From Unio delphinus (lineage: Eukaryota > Mollusca > Bivalvia > Unionida > Unionidae): DNA of 64,000 bases. Positions 21,774 to 36,700 of the stretch are shown here, in pieces; the stretch's first letter is position 1; each line of letters opens with the position of its first letter. The DNA is taken from NCBI GenBank assembly GCA_029339505.1, contig JAQISU010000119.1:1926501-1990500 (forward strand), in the 5' to 3' direction. Under the pieces are notes generated by a model. That model saw nothing but the letters and a program-made list of their open reading frames with translations. It was not told the DNA's origin and did no database searches. Made by a program: the position numbers and the translations under genes.

Positions 21774-23016
21774 ATTTAGTGTGAACTTCCCTTCTCCGAT
21801 TCCAGTACGTGAGATCGCGCTGGCAAAATTACGAGTATATCATAGCTGGCCTAATATCAGATCGGTTGCATTTGGTGATCAGCAACCCAATAACGCACTG
21901 GTGTTCTCGTATAAGAATAAACCCGATGGTACTCCAGCGTGGGAAACTGTTTCGTTACCAACTGGGTCGTACCAAATTGAGCAAATCGATGCTGAAATTC
22001 AGCGTAGAATAAAATTAATCACGGGAAAAGAATCAAAAATAGATATTAAACTTCATGAACCGACGCTCTCGTCGTCGATCGAAATAAGCACAGAGGGATA
22101 CATTGTAGATATCTATAACAGCTCGTTAAAAACAGTGTTAGGATGGCCTGAAAAATCACCGGAAAAATCCGCCACCGACTTAACCACGGACGTACAATCA
22201 TATCATGAAATCAATCCCAGTTATCGAGATAATTTATCTGATATAAGAAAAGGAAAAATCGCCGATAGATTTATATTTACCAACAAAGACACATTGCAAT
22301 GGGATTTTATCATTAAAAGAACAGCCGACTCATCTGTTACTATTTCATTTACGCTAACTGACATCCGTGGTTATTTTAATGAAATTAAACAATTATATGA
22401 AACACAACTAGAACAACTACGGAAAACAAAATCGCAAAAACACGTTGAAATAATAAATCAACTTATATCTGACATGGAATATATCTATGAACTAATTATT
22501 CAAACAATAATTAATGACAACAGCGACAGTAAACAACGATTCCTAACCGATTACAATATCACAGAAGACAATCTGCGTAATTTCAAGTTTCCCAAATACA
22601 ACGCTGATGAACTAGCAAGAATTGTTAGAACCGATATCAAGACGCTACAAAAACCAGATTCAACTGTCCTCCTCAGGTATAATAATGATCCAGATGGTGG
22701 CGGTAGGCATATTGCCCCGCATAATGTGAATATTTCAACGGTGATTGCGCTAAATTTAACATGTGATGCAATTGAAGGAAGCTATCAAATTATTCTAGAG
22801 CAATCAAATCAAGCTCAGCAGGGATATATTCTTTATTCGTTTGCACCAACAGCTCCTCCAGGATTCCTAATTATTGAAAACCCAATTAATCCTGTCTGCA
22901 TGAGATGCCATAATAATTCGTTAACGAGAATTAATTTCCGACTCACCGACCAGTCAAATAATTTAATTGAGCTACAAGATGAGGTGTTAGCGATTAATTT
23001 GTTTGTAAAGTCCTAA
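21688..23016 (+). CDS. Penton-like minor capsid protein (element A)
   Basis: Intact, about 442 aa from the ATG at 21688 (MSLELLQRIAENTTP), chosen because B and C start at the same point. The N-terminal jelly-roll half holds FSVNFPSPIPVREIALAKL and LPTGSYQIEQIDAEI, followed by VLGWPEK, a helical insert, and a C-terminal jelly-roll half ending in FRLTDQSNNLIELQDE. These features match Polinton penton-like vertex proteins. It is the last gene before the right TIR. Confidence 0.85.
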   Translation: MSLELLQRIAENTTPIRTSMISITSTNPEFSVNFPSPIPVREIALAKLRVYHSWPNIRSVAFGDQQPNNALVFSYKNKPDGTPAWETVSLPTGSYQIEQIDAEIQRRIKLITGKESKIDIKLHEPTLSSSIEISTEGYIVDIYNSSLKTVLGWPEKSPEKSATDLTTDVQSYHEINPSYRDNLSDIRKGKIADRFIFTNKDTLQWDFIIKRTADSSVTISFTLTDIRGYFNEIKQLYETQLEQLRKTKSQKHVEIINQLISDMEYIYELIIQTIINDNSDSKQRFLTDYNITEDNLRNFKFPKYNADELARIVRTDIKTLQKPDSTVLLRYNNDPDGGGRHIAPHNVNISTVIALNLTCDAIEGSYQIILEQSNQAQQGYILYSFAPTAPPGFLIIENPINPVCMRCHNNSLTRINFRLTDQSNNLIELQDEVLAINLFVKS

Positions 23017-23020
23017 GGAC

Positions 23021-23262
23021 TCGATCAAATGTTTGGTTGAAATCATTTATTATTTTTGTTAACTTGCAGCAGCAGAGAGTGTGAATGACCACATCGTTGA
23101 GACCAAAATTGATTGAAAAATCGTAAAGTCTCCGTTTGCTAAATGGAGACTTATTATTTTTTGGTTAAAATATGAGATTTCGTAGGAAGGCTCTATTTTC
23201 GTTTTAAAGATTCAATCAAAATTTTATCGGAAAAGTGTGATCTGTTCACACTCTCTGCTGCT
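23021..23262 (-). repeat. Element A right terminal inverted repeat
   Basis: Inverted partner of 6963-7203. Its self-complementary hairpin unit spans 23068-23262. It begins just downstream of the penton-like gene stop (23016) and carries a duplicated copy of the last few codons' worth of the ATPase 3' end. Confidence 0.9.
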
Positions 23263-23267
23263 ACATA
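23263..23267. repeat. Target-site duplication of element A, right copy
   Basis: ACATA immediately follows the terminal CTGCTGCT of element A and matches 6958-6962. Confidence 0.9.
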
Positions 23268-23689
23268 GAATCTGCACATAAAGATTAAATTTTTTAAAAA
23301 AAGTCTGCTGTCTCCTCACTAAGCATACAGATGCTATAAATAGAATTTGAGGTCAAATGTAGAACCAGGTTAAAAATAGAACATGATACTGTTAGGAAAG
23401 TACACGCAAGTCTAAAATACGGTCTGTGGGATTAATGTATGCTATTGCCTCAAACATGTGCTCTTATGTCCTTTCTTAGTAACCAATCAGAACTGAGCAC
23501 ATGACACACAGGATATATGTGACATTTTACAACTACACAAGGACAATATATCCGCTGAAAGTGACAACTGGGATTTTTACAAAACAACATGTATCGAAAT
23601 AACACATTCTTCACCCAACATAGTGTGCACAATTCTTATTACTTGTATTTGCATGATTTTACCCACATAGAAAGCTTAAATTTGGGGTG
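23268..23689. other. Host spacer, no gene seen
   Basis: No recognisable feature between the element A target duplication and the decayed coding fragment. Confidence 0.5.
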
Positions 23690-24045
23690 AATTTTCACTG
23701 AGTGCATCCTAGACCTGGATTATCCATTTAGACTCCTCTGGGGCATCAGGGGTGTCTTTGTATTTTGACGCCCCGCGTTCTTTATAGCAGAAGCCTCTTG
23801 CTCCTTGTTGGACATATATCTAAATATTTGTTGCCCAATATTTCCTTCATCTTTCGGAAGGTATCCGATTCCCATGAAGGAGGTTGGGAAATCAGCCCAC
23901 CATGTGCCCCTTCTTCGTCTGAACTCATATAGATCTTGTCTATGACCTTCCTTACTTTTGCTTTTTACCAGACTTCAAGTTTCGTTCTTGTCCAAAGCAG
24001 TGAGTCTTCTTTTGGAGTTCTGTCAAGAAAAAAGTGGACAGTTAG
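23690..24045 (-). pseudogene. Decayed repeat-element coding fragment (reverse strand)
   Basis: Reverse-strand translation gives IYMSSDEEGAHGGLISQPP, then WESDTFRKMKEILGNKYLD and a stop. A one-base shift continues as YKERGASKYKDTPDAPEES. The acidic start followed by a W.SD..RK....L.NKY pattern recalls a short domain frequent in mobile-element-derived invertebrate proteins. No family name can be assigned with confidence. Confidence 0.35.
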
Positions 24046-24051
24046 ATTGCA

Positions 24052-24053
<2 letters not shown>

Positions 24054-24135
<82 letters not shown>
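24054..24135. repeat. (TA)n microsatellite
   Basis: TA dinucleotide tract of about 80 bp ending in ACACACAGACAG. Confidence 0.95.
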
Positions 24136-24141
<6 letters not shown>

Positions 24142-25852
24142 GACAGGTATCTTCTACTTTAGCACTAGCCATGGGAGACATAAAAGTAATGCCTAACAAG
24201 TGAGTTTCCCTCATTCTGATACTTATAATGAGGACTTTGTATAACACCTATCCTTTAGAAGTTCTAAGCGCTTTAAAACATTAGACAACACCTATAACAT
24301 AACAAAAACTATAATGGTATGATTACAGATAACAAACACCATGAAGTTATATAAAATAAAAACATGTTGCAAATATTTAAGGTAGGACTTATTATTAGGT
24401 CAGTGGGCAATTTATTATACATTGCTGGGCCCTGGTTGTCCATTGCCTTCATCAAAGTGGGAATAATGAGTATACGATTGTCAGAAGTGGAGCGTAAGTA
24501 TCTTGCTGGTGTGTACACATGGGCGAGTCAGATAGCCATGTTGGGGTGGAGTTCGTCAGTGAAACATAGCACAGAGAAAGAATTTTGTGTTTGATTCTGG
24601 ATCGAATGGATAGCCAATATAGAGTACAGAACAGCGTGGAGATGAGCTCTGATCGTGGTACTCATAGTATGATCCGAGCAGCGATGTTTTGAACTTTTTT
24701 AAGTTTCTGGAGTAAATATTGAGATAGACCAGACAAAACTGAGTTACAATAGCCCAGTCTTGAAAGTACTAATGAACACACTAATAAAGACTTGACTTAG
24801 CAGATGTTCTGTAGAATCAATGCAGTGGACATTGTAAACAGTCATACAATATTAGCATGAGAAGATGAAGCCAATTACTGCCTCGGAAAAGTGCGTTTCA
24901 ATAACAATAATCCATCCAATTTATTGCATATCACTTAACAGTGCAAATTATGTTCCCATAGTTAACAACAGAAGTTTGATAATTGATCCTAATTAACGAA
25001 TTAAATAAAAAAATATGATGTGATTTCACAATTTATACCCTCGACCACAGTAACAAAATACAAAGCGGTATACCACACAAAAGAACACGGCAGAAAGTAT
25101 TTATTATAAAAACTGTTCATACGTTTTATTTTTGTTTGAAGCTTTTTCTATTGCTCGCTATCCAAATGCTCCAACAGTCACAAATAGGAAACTACATATT
25201 TCCATTGAAAAAAATATAAGAATTAGATCAATTTATTACGATGACGTTATTGACATCCTTTCCATACAATTACTTTTTCTACGATGATAAGAATAGTTTT
25301 TATCATTTTCCCTTACAAGAATGAACAAATAATTGGATATCCAAGCAGAATGCCGTACATTTGTTAAGAATTAAAATCTCTGAGCATGGGCATTTAAGAT
25401 TTGAAAATTTTCTGCCTTATTATGAATTTCATCATTGCATTGAGGTTCGATTAATTAGGAATAATTGCTAAACTTACGACTTATGATATTGGTGTTGTTA
25501 AACACAATGCCGAGTGTCAGATGGCTTCGTTAGATGGGAACACACTTTTTCCAAGATGAAACTAAAACTTATGATGCTAATATTTTAGAAGTGTTTACAA
25601 TAGCCACTGCTTTCATCCTGCAGTTAAGTCTTTGTTAGGGAGAGGCCATTTAATTATGGGTGTGGGCAAAGACACGTGTTTCTTGCTCTGACTTGTTTGT
25701 ATAAGGGACACGGGTTGTTTGAACTTTAAAATTGAATTTGTAAATGTATATGAATGCTGTGTGACATTGTTTTGTGAACAGGACTAGTAAAGATTTGGCA
25801 GGAAATTACACCTACTGGCTACAAAGGAATCTGTGCTAAAATCTAGCTCTGC

Positions 25853-25855
<3 letters not shown>
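24136..25855. other. Host intergenic DNA, no gene seen
   Basis: Short open frames without recognisable domains. Nothing supported. Confidence 0.5.

Positions 25856-25909
<54 letters not shown>
25856..25909. repeat. (TA)n microsatellite
   Basis: About 54 bp of TA repeats followed by ACAAACAAACAAACACAAAC. Confidence 0.95.
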
Positions 25910-25911
<2 letters not shown>

Positions 25912-26143
25912 AACAAACAAACACAAACAAAGAGGGTTAAGTAAACATCGGTAGCATATGGTAGCCATTTACACCCAGACGAGTTTTCAGTCAAATTGTT
26001 GGAAGATTTAATGGGTGTATTTATTTCTCTCCAAAATTCATAGTCCCTCTACCCATTTAAAATAAATCAGTCAGTCCATAAGCTGAAGTAAAGAGTACAT
26101 TGTTTGCCCCTTGTGTCAAAAGGTTACATGCACAAAGTATCGA

Positions 26144-26145
<2 letters not shown>

Positions 26146-26213
<68 letters not shown>
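26146..26213. repeat. (AAT)n microsatellite
   Basis: About 22 copies of AAT. The poly-Asn open frame over it is an artefact. Confidence 0.95.
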
Positions 26214-28740
<2,527 letters not shown>

Positions 28741-28821
28741 TTTTTTTCAATGGTCAGGCTATTTGAAATGGCGGTTGAAATCTGCGCTAAAACACCATAC
28801 TAATTACACGAGGAGGATTGA

Positions 28822-29016
28822 TTGGCTGAATTAGAATCATGTGCGGCGGATGCTGAGCTGCGCATGAGCCAGATATCGCCTTGCTGCAGCAAAGTTACGC
28901 TAGAGTCAGTGATAAAATACGCTTCACCAGAATCGCAATTGTTTGTTTACAACCTATTGCCAAAACAAAAACAGAACATAGTTCAACATTCCGATGCTGC
29001 ATGCAACATAGCCAGG
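28822..29016 (+). other. Possible host exon ending in a splice donor
   Basis: An open frame (MAELESCAADAELRMSQ..., about 65 codons) is noticeably less AT-rich than its surroundings. It includes KVTLESVIKYASPESQLF and ends at GCCAG|GTAAGTA, a strong splice-donor match at about 29016. A GAGGAGGATTG context precedes the start. It could be a first coding exon of a host gene or of an old retroelement. No acceptor partner was identified. Confidence 0.4.
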
Positions 29017-29019
29017 TAA

Positions 29020-30197
29020 GTATCCTTATCAAAATATAATATTTCGCAGTTTCGAGGGGTGGAAGTGGGAGAATGTTGGCTGGTTAGGCCCAAATTACTG
29101 AATTTTTTGCACCTAATGCCAGGCTGATTCGGACCATTTTAAATATAACCAAGTGGCATGGTTTTAAAAGTGATATTTACATTTGTTTAAAATATATTTC
29201 TCATTATTTGCCATGTATCCTGTCCTGGTCCATTTAGTACGTACACATGGAGGGGGCGAGGGTTAACGGTTAATGTGTGTGTGTTTGTCTGTGTGTGTGT
29301 GTTTGTGTGTACTGATAATGTACATGCGCATAGGAAACCTCGATAAGAATATGTCTCATACGTAACCTGCTTGACTGCAGTCAGCATTTGAATTTTAGAG
29401 GACACTAGACTAACTTTTTAAAGTTTTTTTCTTTGCTGCAGGCAGACATTCAACGACGGTGTAGTATATGTTTTATCAAACACGTTAATATTGTTAATAA
29501 TTGATCGTTTTTGAGTGGATTAAATATTGATCATTCTATATAACTCTGGGTGTGGGGGTGGTCAAGCGTACATACGCAGGTGGGTGTGTGCAAAAAAAAG
29601 TATGCATGTGCACGGGGGTGTGGGAAGTTCAAGCTTTGCCAGATTTATGCATTCATTCTAAATGAATGGCCGGATATTGCAACTTTTTAAAAAAGTAGAT
29701 CAATGTACAATTTACCTTTATATTTAATAAACCTTATATAATAAAACAAGTAAATGAACGCCAGTTATAGTAGAAGGATCAAATGTATGGCAGACGATGA
29801 TAGATGCTGAAATACCTGTACAAATATGCCATTTTGCAAGTCATTGTCGGTAAAATTCAGGAATACATTATGAGTTTGACTGGTGTTATGATCTTAGAAA
29901 TTGAATTGCTGTAAGGGTTAGATTCTAAATATATTTGACTTTCTTTTAGAAGCTCAAAATATATCAAATTTTGTAGTAATAGTTTTTAATAAAAGTATTC
30001 AGAAACCTTGAAGGGTATAGGCACTAGACTGTGTTGTAGAGTTTAGGAAAAAAAAAACATTTGTCTGGCAACTGCTGCCGAGACCTTCATCCTACTGTTT
30101 TAAGAATTTAACCACCAGAAGTTTAATTTTCTTAGGTATAATTAGAATTTATTGCAACTATGAAAATGTATGGTTTACCTGTTTTTCTCGTATACGG
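29020..30197. other. Host intergenic/intronic DNA, no gene seen
   Basis: Contains GT-rich tracts near 29270-29310 and 29545-29630. No supported gene. Confidence 0.45.
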
Positions 30198-32238
30198 ATG
30201 AATGCACAGGAGGACGTGCCCCTTGAAAAGAAGCAAAGAAAGAGAAGTGCATCAGCAGTCAAATCAAGTAGCAAAAGAATAAGACTGTTAAATAAGAAAC
30301 GACTTGAGCAGCAGATTAGTGAAGTAAAATCAGCATCCATTTCAAACTTTTATCTACCACAGGAATAAGATATAACTAGATGTAAACCGTCAACAGATGA
30401 TTGTGGTTCACATACTTGTGATGAGGACAATACAACCTGTTCTGTCACAGATGAAATAGAGCAGGATCCACTTGTGATTAGCTGTTTCAAGCATTTAACC
30501 ACCAGAAGTATAACCCTAACCATGAAGAACCTGGTGATAATAATAACAGAAAATGATATTTGGGACAGAGAACAAAATGTGTCAGTTGCTATCCCTGAGA
30601 AATCTCGCACTCCACTGGGAGTTATTTCAAATGCATCCATGGCAGGATATCTGAATGAAGCCCTCTTTGATACAGGGTATGATGAAAATATAGTTGCTTC
30701 TTCTATACATGCGAATGATCCAAATTAAATAGAGGAGGCATGGGAATTGCCTAAACTTAAAGTTCCCCAATAATGGGAAAACATTTCAGAATCTATAGCA
30801 CAGCTTATTAACGCTGCTACGTCACAGTGTATAACTGATCAGAATGTGGACAAATACTAAATTCCTCAAATTTGCTAAAAAATGTGTCCCCCTCCAAAAA
30901 AATAAAAAAATAAAAAAAATAAAAAATTAACCCAAAGATCTGGGGAGTTTGAACAAAAAGGTACAGTCTGGTGACAAGAATTTTCGAGACGCACAGCTTT
31001 TGGTCGCAGCCGCCATTATGCCCATAGTTAAACGTGCTACTCTTGTAAAGGCACAAATGTCCATTACTCCTGAGATTAAAGCCTGTATTTCGGATGCAAT
31101 TACTTTAATGGGCCAAGTTCAATATAACATTTCTCTTTGCAGACAATATATGTTAAGACCCGACTTGAAATAGAAGTATTCTAGCCTTTGTAATCTGAAC
31201 ACCCCCATCTTCTCTCTTCTCTTTGGTGATGATGTTGCCCAAGAAATAAAGAAATGCGAAACTTGACTTCAATTTAGATGAGATGAGTATGCTTTCAATT
31301 TCAATGCTAGAGGTAGGAGCTACTCTAGAGGTTGCCCAACCAGAACATATAGGGGGACAGGATACCAACCATATAATAACCCTAATCAATATGGCCACAT
31401 GAATACAAATCGTGGCAGGGGAAAGATGCACATTTCTCAACAGGGAGATATTCAACATAACTGACAGATAAATGCAGGGGTATCAAAAATAAGTAAAAGT
31501 CTTGGAGCATGAAAATTGTTGATATCTGATAAATGGATTTTACAAACTGTTGGTGGTTATAAAATTGAATTTGACAAAATTCCATATCAAAACAGATTAC
31601 CGAATGGCATCAACCTTTCTAATAAACAAAATATTATGGTACAAAATGAAATAGACGAAATGTTAAAGAAAAGAGCAATTAAACCTTCTTTTCATGAAAA
31701 TGGATAGTTTATTTCAATTTTTTTTTTATTTTACTTAAACCTAATTCAGACCAGTCATAAATCTGAAGGCTTTGACTGGTTTGTCACATACAAACATTTT
31801 AAGCTGGAAACTTTTTCTTCTGTTTTGGAACTAATACAGGAATATGATTTTCTCACATCTGTTGATCTAAAGGAGGCATATTTCAGTGTTGCAAATATAT
31901 AAAAATTTTCAAAGATATCTAACATTTCAGTGAAATGGAATACCTTATAAATTTGTTTGTTTAACTTTTGGGATTCCCAGTGCACCGAGGGTCCTCACAA
32001 AATTTTGAAACTACTTTATTTCTCCTTGAGGAAACTAGGTATTCGTTACTCATACTACATTGATGACTCCATTAACATGAACACATGCCCCACTTTATGT
32101 CTTCAAAATACAAATTTAATGCTCGAAAAGATAGTATTTCTAGGGTTTACTATTAATTATGAGGAATCTCACCTTATCCCATCTCAGAAAATTATCTTTT
32201 TGGGATTTCTTATTGATTCAGTAAATCAAATACATTAA
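30198..32238 (+). mobile_element. Decayed DIRS-like retrotransposon fragment
   Basis: A basic gag-like N-terminus (MNAQEDVPLEKKQRKRSASA) and a gag-like helical region (SITPEIKACISDAITLMGQ) are followed by an RGR-rich stretch and a reverse transcriptase. The reverse transcriptase keeps FDKIPYQNRLPNGINLS, the VDLKEAYFSV block, the YYIDDS catalytic motif and two LGF.I...E/D-type blocks. That pattern is typical of DIRS-type elements. Several stops and frameshifts are present. RNase H and tyrosine recombinase parts are missing because the fragment ends at the junction with element B. Confidence 0.75.
31516..32238 (+). pseudogene. Reverse transcriptase of DIRS-like element, broken
   Basis: The catalytic YIDD lies at about 32054. 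Upstream, TSVDLKEAYFSV (about 31858) corresponds to the first catalytic Asp region. Stops at about 31705 and 31900 and shifts near 31740 and 31950 inactivate it. The final FLGFLIDSVNQIH is followed by a stop and, a few bases later, element B sequence. Confidence 0.78.
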
Positions 32239-32256
32239 TGTTATTATAAATAAATT

Positions 32257-32390
32257 ATGGATCTATATTGTGTGAAATGTAGGACGAGTACACCAACAAT
32301 TGACCCAATGCCTGTTACAACTAAAAATAACAAAGAAGCTATCACTGGCAACTGTGAAAGATGTGGTATAAAAATTCAGAGTTGTTAAAA
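32257..32390 (+). pseudogene. DUF5679-type zinc ribbon, broken (element B)
   Basis: Starts MDLYCVKCRTSTPT with both CxxC pairs recognisable (CVKC and CERC). An indel at about 32363 shifts the frame to a stop at about 32387. The downstream slippery tract of A and C is not preserved (seven A followed by GG). Confidence 0.7.
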
Positions 32391-32741
32391 AAAGGAGGTG
32401 ATATTGCAGCCATGTTAGTAAAATTACCAGGAACACCATGGGCAAAATATCCAGGAGAAAAACACCTTCCGAGGTATAGGTATTGTGGCCCTGGAACCAG
32501 ACTCGATATCCGACTGGATAATCAAAACCAACATCGATCCGGTAAATATTCAATTTATAAGGCGTGTCATGCTCATGATGTTGTTTATCAAAGCAACAAT
32601 CGGAAACACAGACATATCGCAGACGTGAAATTGATTCATGCGTTAAATTATATCACTGATAAATCCCTCAAAGAAAAATTAGCTTCATGGTTGATAAAAT
32701 CGGCGATGAAAAGTAAATTAATGCTGTGTGCTGGTAATTAA
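32361..32741 (+). CDS. Virion-type phospholipase A2 (element B)
   Basis: The frame is open and keeps the YCGPGTRLD calcium loop and the HAHDVVYQ catalytic helix. The spacer between them is two residues shorter than in A and C (region near 32550). Its apparent ATG at 32361 lies inside what is the zinc ribbon in the other copies, so natural expression is uncertain. Confidence 0.7.
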   Translation: MWYKNSELLKKGGDIAAMLVKLPGTPWAKYPGEKHLPRYRYCGPGTRLDIRLDNQNQHRSGKYSIYKACHAHDVVYQSNNRKHRHIADVKLIHALNYITDKSLKEKLASWLIKSAMKSKLMLCAGN

Positions 32742-32749
32742 TAACAACA

Positions 32750-33715
32750 TGGAATCTATTTATTATTCCCCAAGAGGATACTGGAGAGGTAAATCAGCAA
32801 TCGATAAACTCGCTAACACCGCAAAAGTGAAAAATACCAATGCAGCTGATTGGTTATCCATACAGGCGATATGGCAGATTTATCTACCACCGCCTCAACA
32901 AATTAACTTCTCACATTTTGATGTCAGTTTCCCTAATGAAGTTCATCAAGCTGATATATTATTTCCGCCGCATGCTACAGTTAATAAACAAACATAAGAG
33001 TATGCGCTAACCGTAGTTGATGTTGCGAGTAGATACAAACAAGCATAGCCGCTAGAAACGAAGTCATCAACTGAAGTAGCTTCTGCGTTTGAAAGGATTT
33101 ATCGACGAGGTCTTGGACCACAAAGTGGTCTACAGTGACCAAAATCTACTTCAGGTTGATCCTGGCAAGGAATTTCAGGGTGCAGTGTTATCAACAATGA
33201 AGCATCATAATGTCACCATTAGACGAGGACATACTGCATTACATCGAGATCAGGCAATTGTTGAACTATTTCATCGGACACTTGCTGAGTGGTGATTTGA
33301 ATATCAATATGCGAAGGAATTTATTCAGGATAAACGATCTCGTGAATGGGTCAAGAGATTACCAAGTGTGATTGCTGCGCTAAATAATGAAATTACTCGA
33401 ACAATGGATGTGAAACATATTAACGCCATCAAAAAGAAGTATATTCGTGAACAAAAACCGCCAAATGATTTTTCAAAACATTCAATATTCGGCAATGTCA
33501 CTGTGAGATATTTATATGAACCAGAAGAGCTTGAAGGTGGTACAAAAAGAGCTACTGATCCTATTTGGAGTGTCACCGCACATAACATATCTAACATAAT
33601 GAGATCCACGGATAGACCTGCAATCTATAGATTAGATTCAACTGCTCCTCAGCGCGGATTTACACGGGAACAATTACAAGTGATACCCGAGGCTACTCAA
33701 TTACCACTGCGTGGT
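32750..33715 (+). pseudogene. DDE integrase, broken (element B)
   Basis: Begins MESIYYSPRGYWRGK as in the other copies. It has stops at about 32995 and 33047 and a shift around 33105-33130. The second catalytic region VDPGKEF is kept, but the catalytic Glu region reads VELFHRTL. The normal stop is altered (TAG to TAT). Confidence 0.85.
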
Positions 33716-33716
33716 C

Positions 33717-36700
33717 TTAACTATCACCTCTGCGTCTGTTACACTCAAGACAAGACAACATCACATTATCTCTGGTATGACCAACACTGCTATCTTTTCT
33801 GTCTACGGTAATTTGGCGAGAATCTTTATCCGACCAACACCAACGCATTATACAATTACAACTGGCGCAGTGATTATTCTGTTGTTGTTTCAGCGTTATT
33901 ATAAATTCAGCATCAATATAAAATTTTCTGTTATTTTTTTATCTTGTTGTTTACAACCAGCGAGGCTTTTTTTCTGATTATATCATCGCTGCCAATATCA
34001 CTAATTGTGGTGTCATTAGCATCTAAAACAACTTCGTACTTTGGATACTGCTAAGTAAACTAAATTTGACCACTCGATGCGATCATCTACGATCCAAACA
34101 ATTGTATCGAATATAGTCAATCCCTGCGAAGAATGTATCGTCGCTGCCAATCCTAGCTTCCATGGGGATTAATCAGCACGCAATGCATCTTCGACAATAT
34201 TGATATCAACCAACACAATATCATTTATCACGAGACTCTGCTTCTCTGTCAGGTCTTGAATATCAATTTCAATATTCTGTCTTCGTGTATCTCCAGGCCT
34301 ATAACACAATGACACTGGAAGTGCTGCGAATTTTTCCTTATGTGTTTTAAGTAACTTCATTTGAAGTGTGTCTCTGACTATCTTTTCTATCTGCCACTAT
34401 CAAATCGCTTGGTATTCACGCTTCCCAAAAATCATTTAATGAGGTTTCTGAAATTATTTTACGCGCTATTTCACATTGGATTTTATAAGGTTGTGATCTG
34501 ATTAATTTCTTAAACTCACAGAATTGTTTATCGAGTGATCTATGATCGGTATTAATTTCTTCATAATAATGTACAAAATTCTTCAGGCAATCATGTGGAG
34601 ATAAACCGACAAATGGTGGTGGCTGACCATGATCGCCACACATTATCACAGTTGTATTCGCTAGCAATAGCCAATCAAGAAATATTTTTAATATCACTAA
34701 CGATACTATACATATCTCATCCCAAATAATAATTTCAAGAATATATTTCTCGCCCATTCGATCAAGAGTCCTTGCGTCACCTTTGCATCGAAAGAAACTG
34801 TGATAAGTGCAAGCATTAACTCCTCGCTGTTTCATCTCTCCTGCAAGTCTGTGTGTTGGTGTTACCACAATCATGTTTGATTTCCCTCGAAATAATTCGA
34901 TCACACGAGTCGTCTTTCCTGACCTACTACATCCGCTTAGGTAACTGGTTTTATATCTATATATTGGATCGGATAATGAAGGCGCACTGGATATTTCTGA
35001 TATCTGATTATTTTTCAAGTAATTGTTTTCAATTGTAACATCTGCTGATTTAGAATAATCACTTTTTAATTCTCCATGATCCCCAACACTCGTCGGAATT
35101 TGTAAATTTAGCCATTGCTTATTTGTGTTGTACATCTATGTAAAATGAATCAATGGCGACTCTAACCGCCGATTCAGGAAATATATTTATCATCTAAAGT
35201 AAATTGATAGAATCATACGCCAGCATAGACGCCCTTAAATAAGCATATTGAGGATTATCTCCATCTATGTAAGAAAAACTGTACCAAATTTTGTTCCATC
35301 AGACAAGAAAGAATCTTTACGATTGACATATATACTCCTAGATGTTGCATCCGCGATTATAAAATCGTATTTTGCATCATCTATAATTAATCGTGAAGAA
35401 TATCGCTTGTGATCATATATGCTACCCTGGGTGAATTTACCAATTATTCTCCTACCGAGATCTTTGCGTATTTATTTCTAATTTCAAAGATCACCTTGGA
35501 CCACTTAACGATATATTCTTCGTCGAGATCAGGAAATGTTTCTTTGTTTTCGCTAATTATACTATCTAGACTATCGGGCTGTGGTAACCAAACTTCAGTC
35601 TGCGCCCGATATGATATAATTGCTTCACTGACAATCAGCGATATCAGTATTTTAGAATCAATCATATACCGTAATAACGCTATTGGCAAACAGTGTTTTT
35701 TAAGATATGTGTCTACCAAACCAAACATAACAGCACGGATGAAGTCTTTGAGCGAATTCAAATAATACCACACGAGCGAATCCGGTTAGATCAAAATCGG
35801 GTAGCGGCCCATTAATCGCAACACGGGTCATCTCGTGTGTAGGATGCCCAAATCGTTTAAAATACTCAGAGCATTCTCCGTACCCGAGAAAACTCCCTGG
35901 ATAACACGCAACCATATCAACCGAAATAACACTTTCGGGGTCATATTTTGTATTCCATAATCCACCATGGCCCAACTTGACACAGCTTGACTACACATCT
36001 GAGAGAAATTTGGCTCTTGTTGGTTTCCATAGATTTTTCTTTCTCGCATAATGAACTGCAACTGACGTGATTGTAAAACAGTAGGTTAGTAATTGTTCGT
36101 CGTTATCCGTTGAAAAATCACGAGCTATTTTTCTCATCTCGTCGTGAAGAGATTCAGTACGGTATATTTTACCGTTGGGTCTTACAAATTGATCGAATTT
36201 ACACTCTTCGCCTTCAAAACTCTGAAAAAACCACACTGACACAGGATCGTTTTTATTTAACTCATAAATACAATCAAATAATTTCTCCTCTGTGGGGGGA
36301 TGGAACCCCTGAGGACTCCACGGGTAGATATTTTATGGTTCAATCCCGCAGAAATATTGTTACCGCGGAGGCCCGAGCGTATGTATTATGGTCAATATTT
36401 TTTATTGGAGATCTCGATTTTTATTTCGATTCTTGTAATACCTCTCCTGTTATCGTCGTTACGATTATTGGAAATTTTAGTATCCTTTCTAGCTCGTCTA
36501 CGTTTTGAATTGAACCGCTCTCTTATTTTTACTTCCAATTCGTTTATTTTTTTTTTGCGTCTTAGATCCGTCAATTTGTTTCCACGCAACGCATTTGTAA
36601 AATGCTCTATTATTCGTTTGGCTACACAATTTCAGGGTTTTTAATTTCTCAATACCCGGTTTGCCATTAAACGGATAGATTCCAGACACAACCGCGGTCA

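Larger units (their letters stand above)
6963..23262 (+). mobile_element. Element A: complete Polinton-like provirus with TIRs and 5-bp TSD
   Basis: The element is 16.3 kb and starts and ends with AGCAGCAG...CTGCTGCT. Its ends are TIRs of about 241 bp, flanked by ACATA at 6958-6962 and 23263-23267. Cargo includes packaging ATPase, zinc ribbon, phospholipase A2, integrase, polymerase-helicase-HNH, Cys-rich protein, NUMOD/HNH protein, capsid genes, protease, fibre-like, membrane and penton-like proteins. This is the Polinton/adintovirus gene set. Several genes carry stops or frameshifts, so it is a decaying insertion. Compared with C it has an extra 1.26 kb between the NUMOD gene and the next gene, and an A-only reverse-strand frame at 15583-15861. 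Confidence 0.95.
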
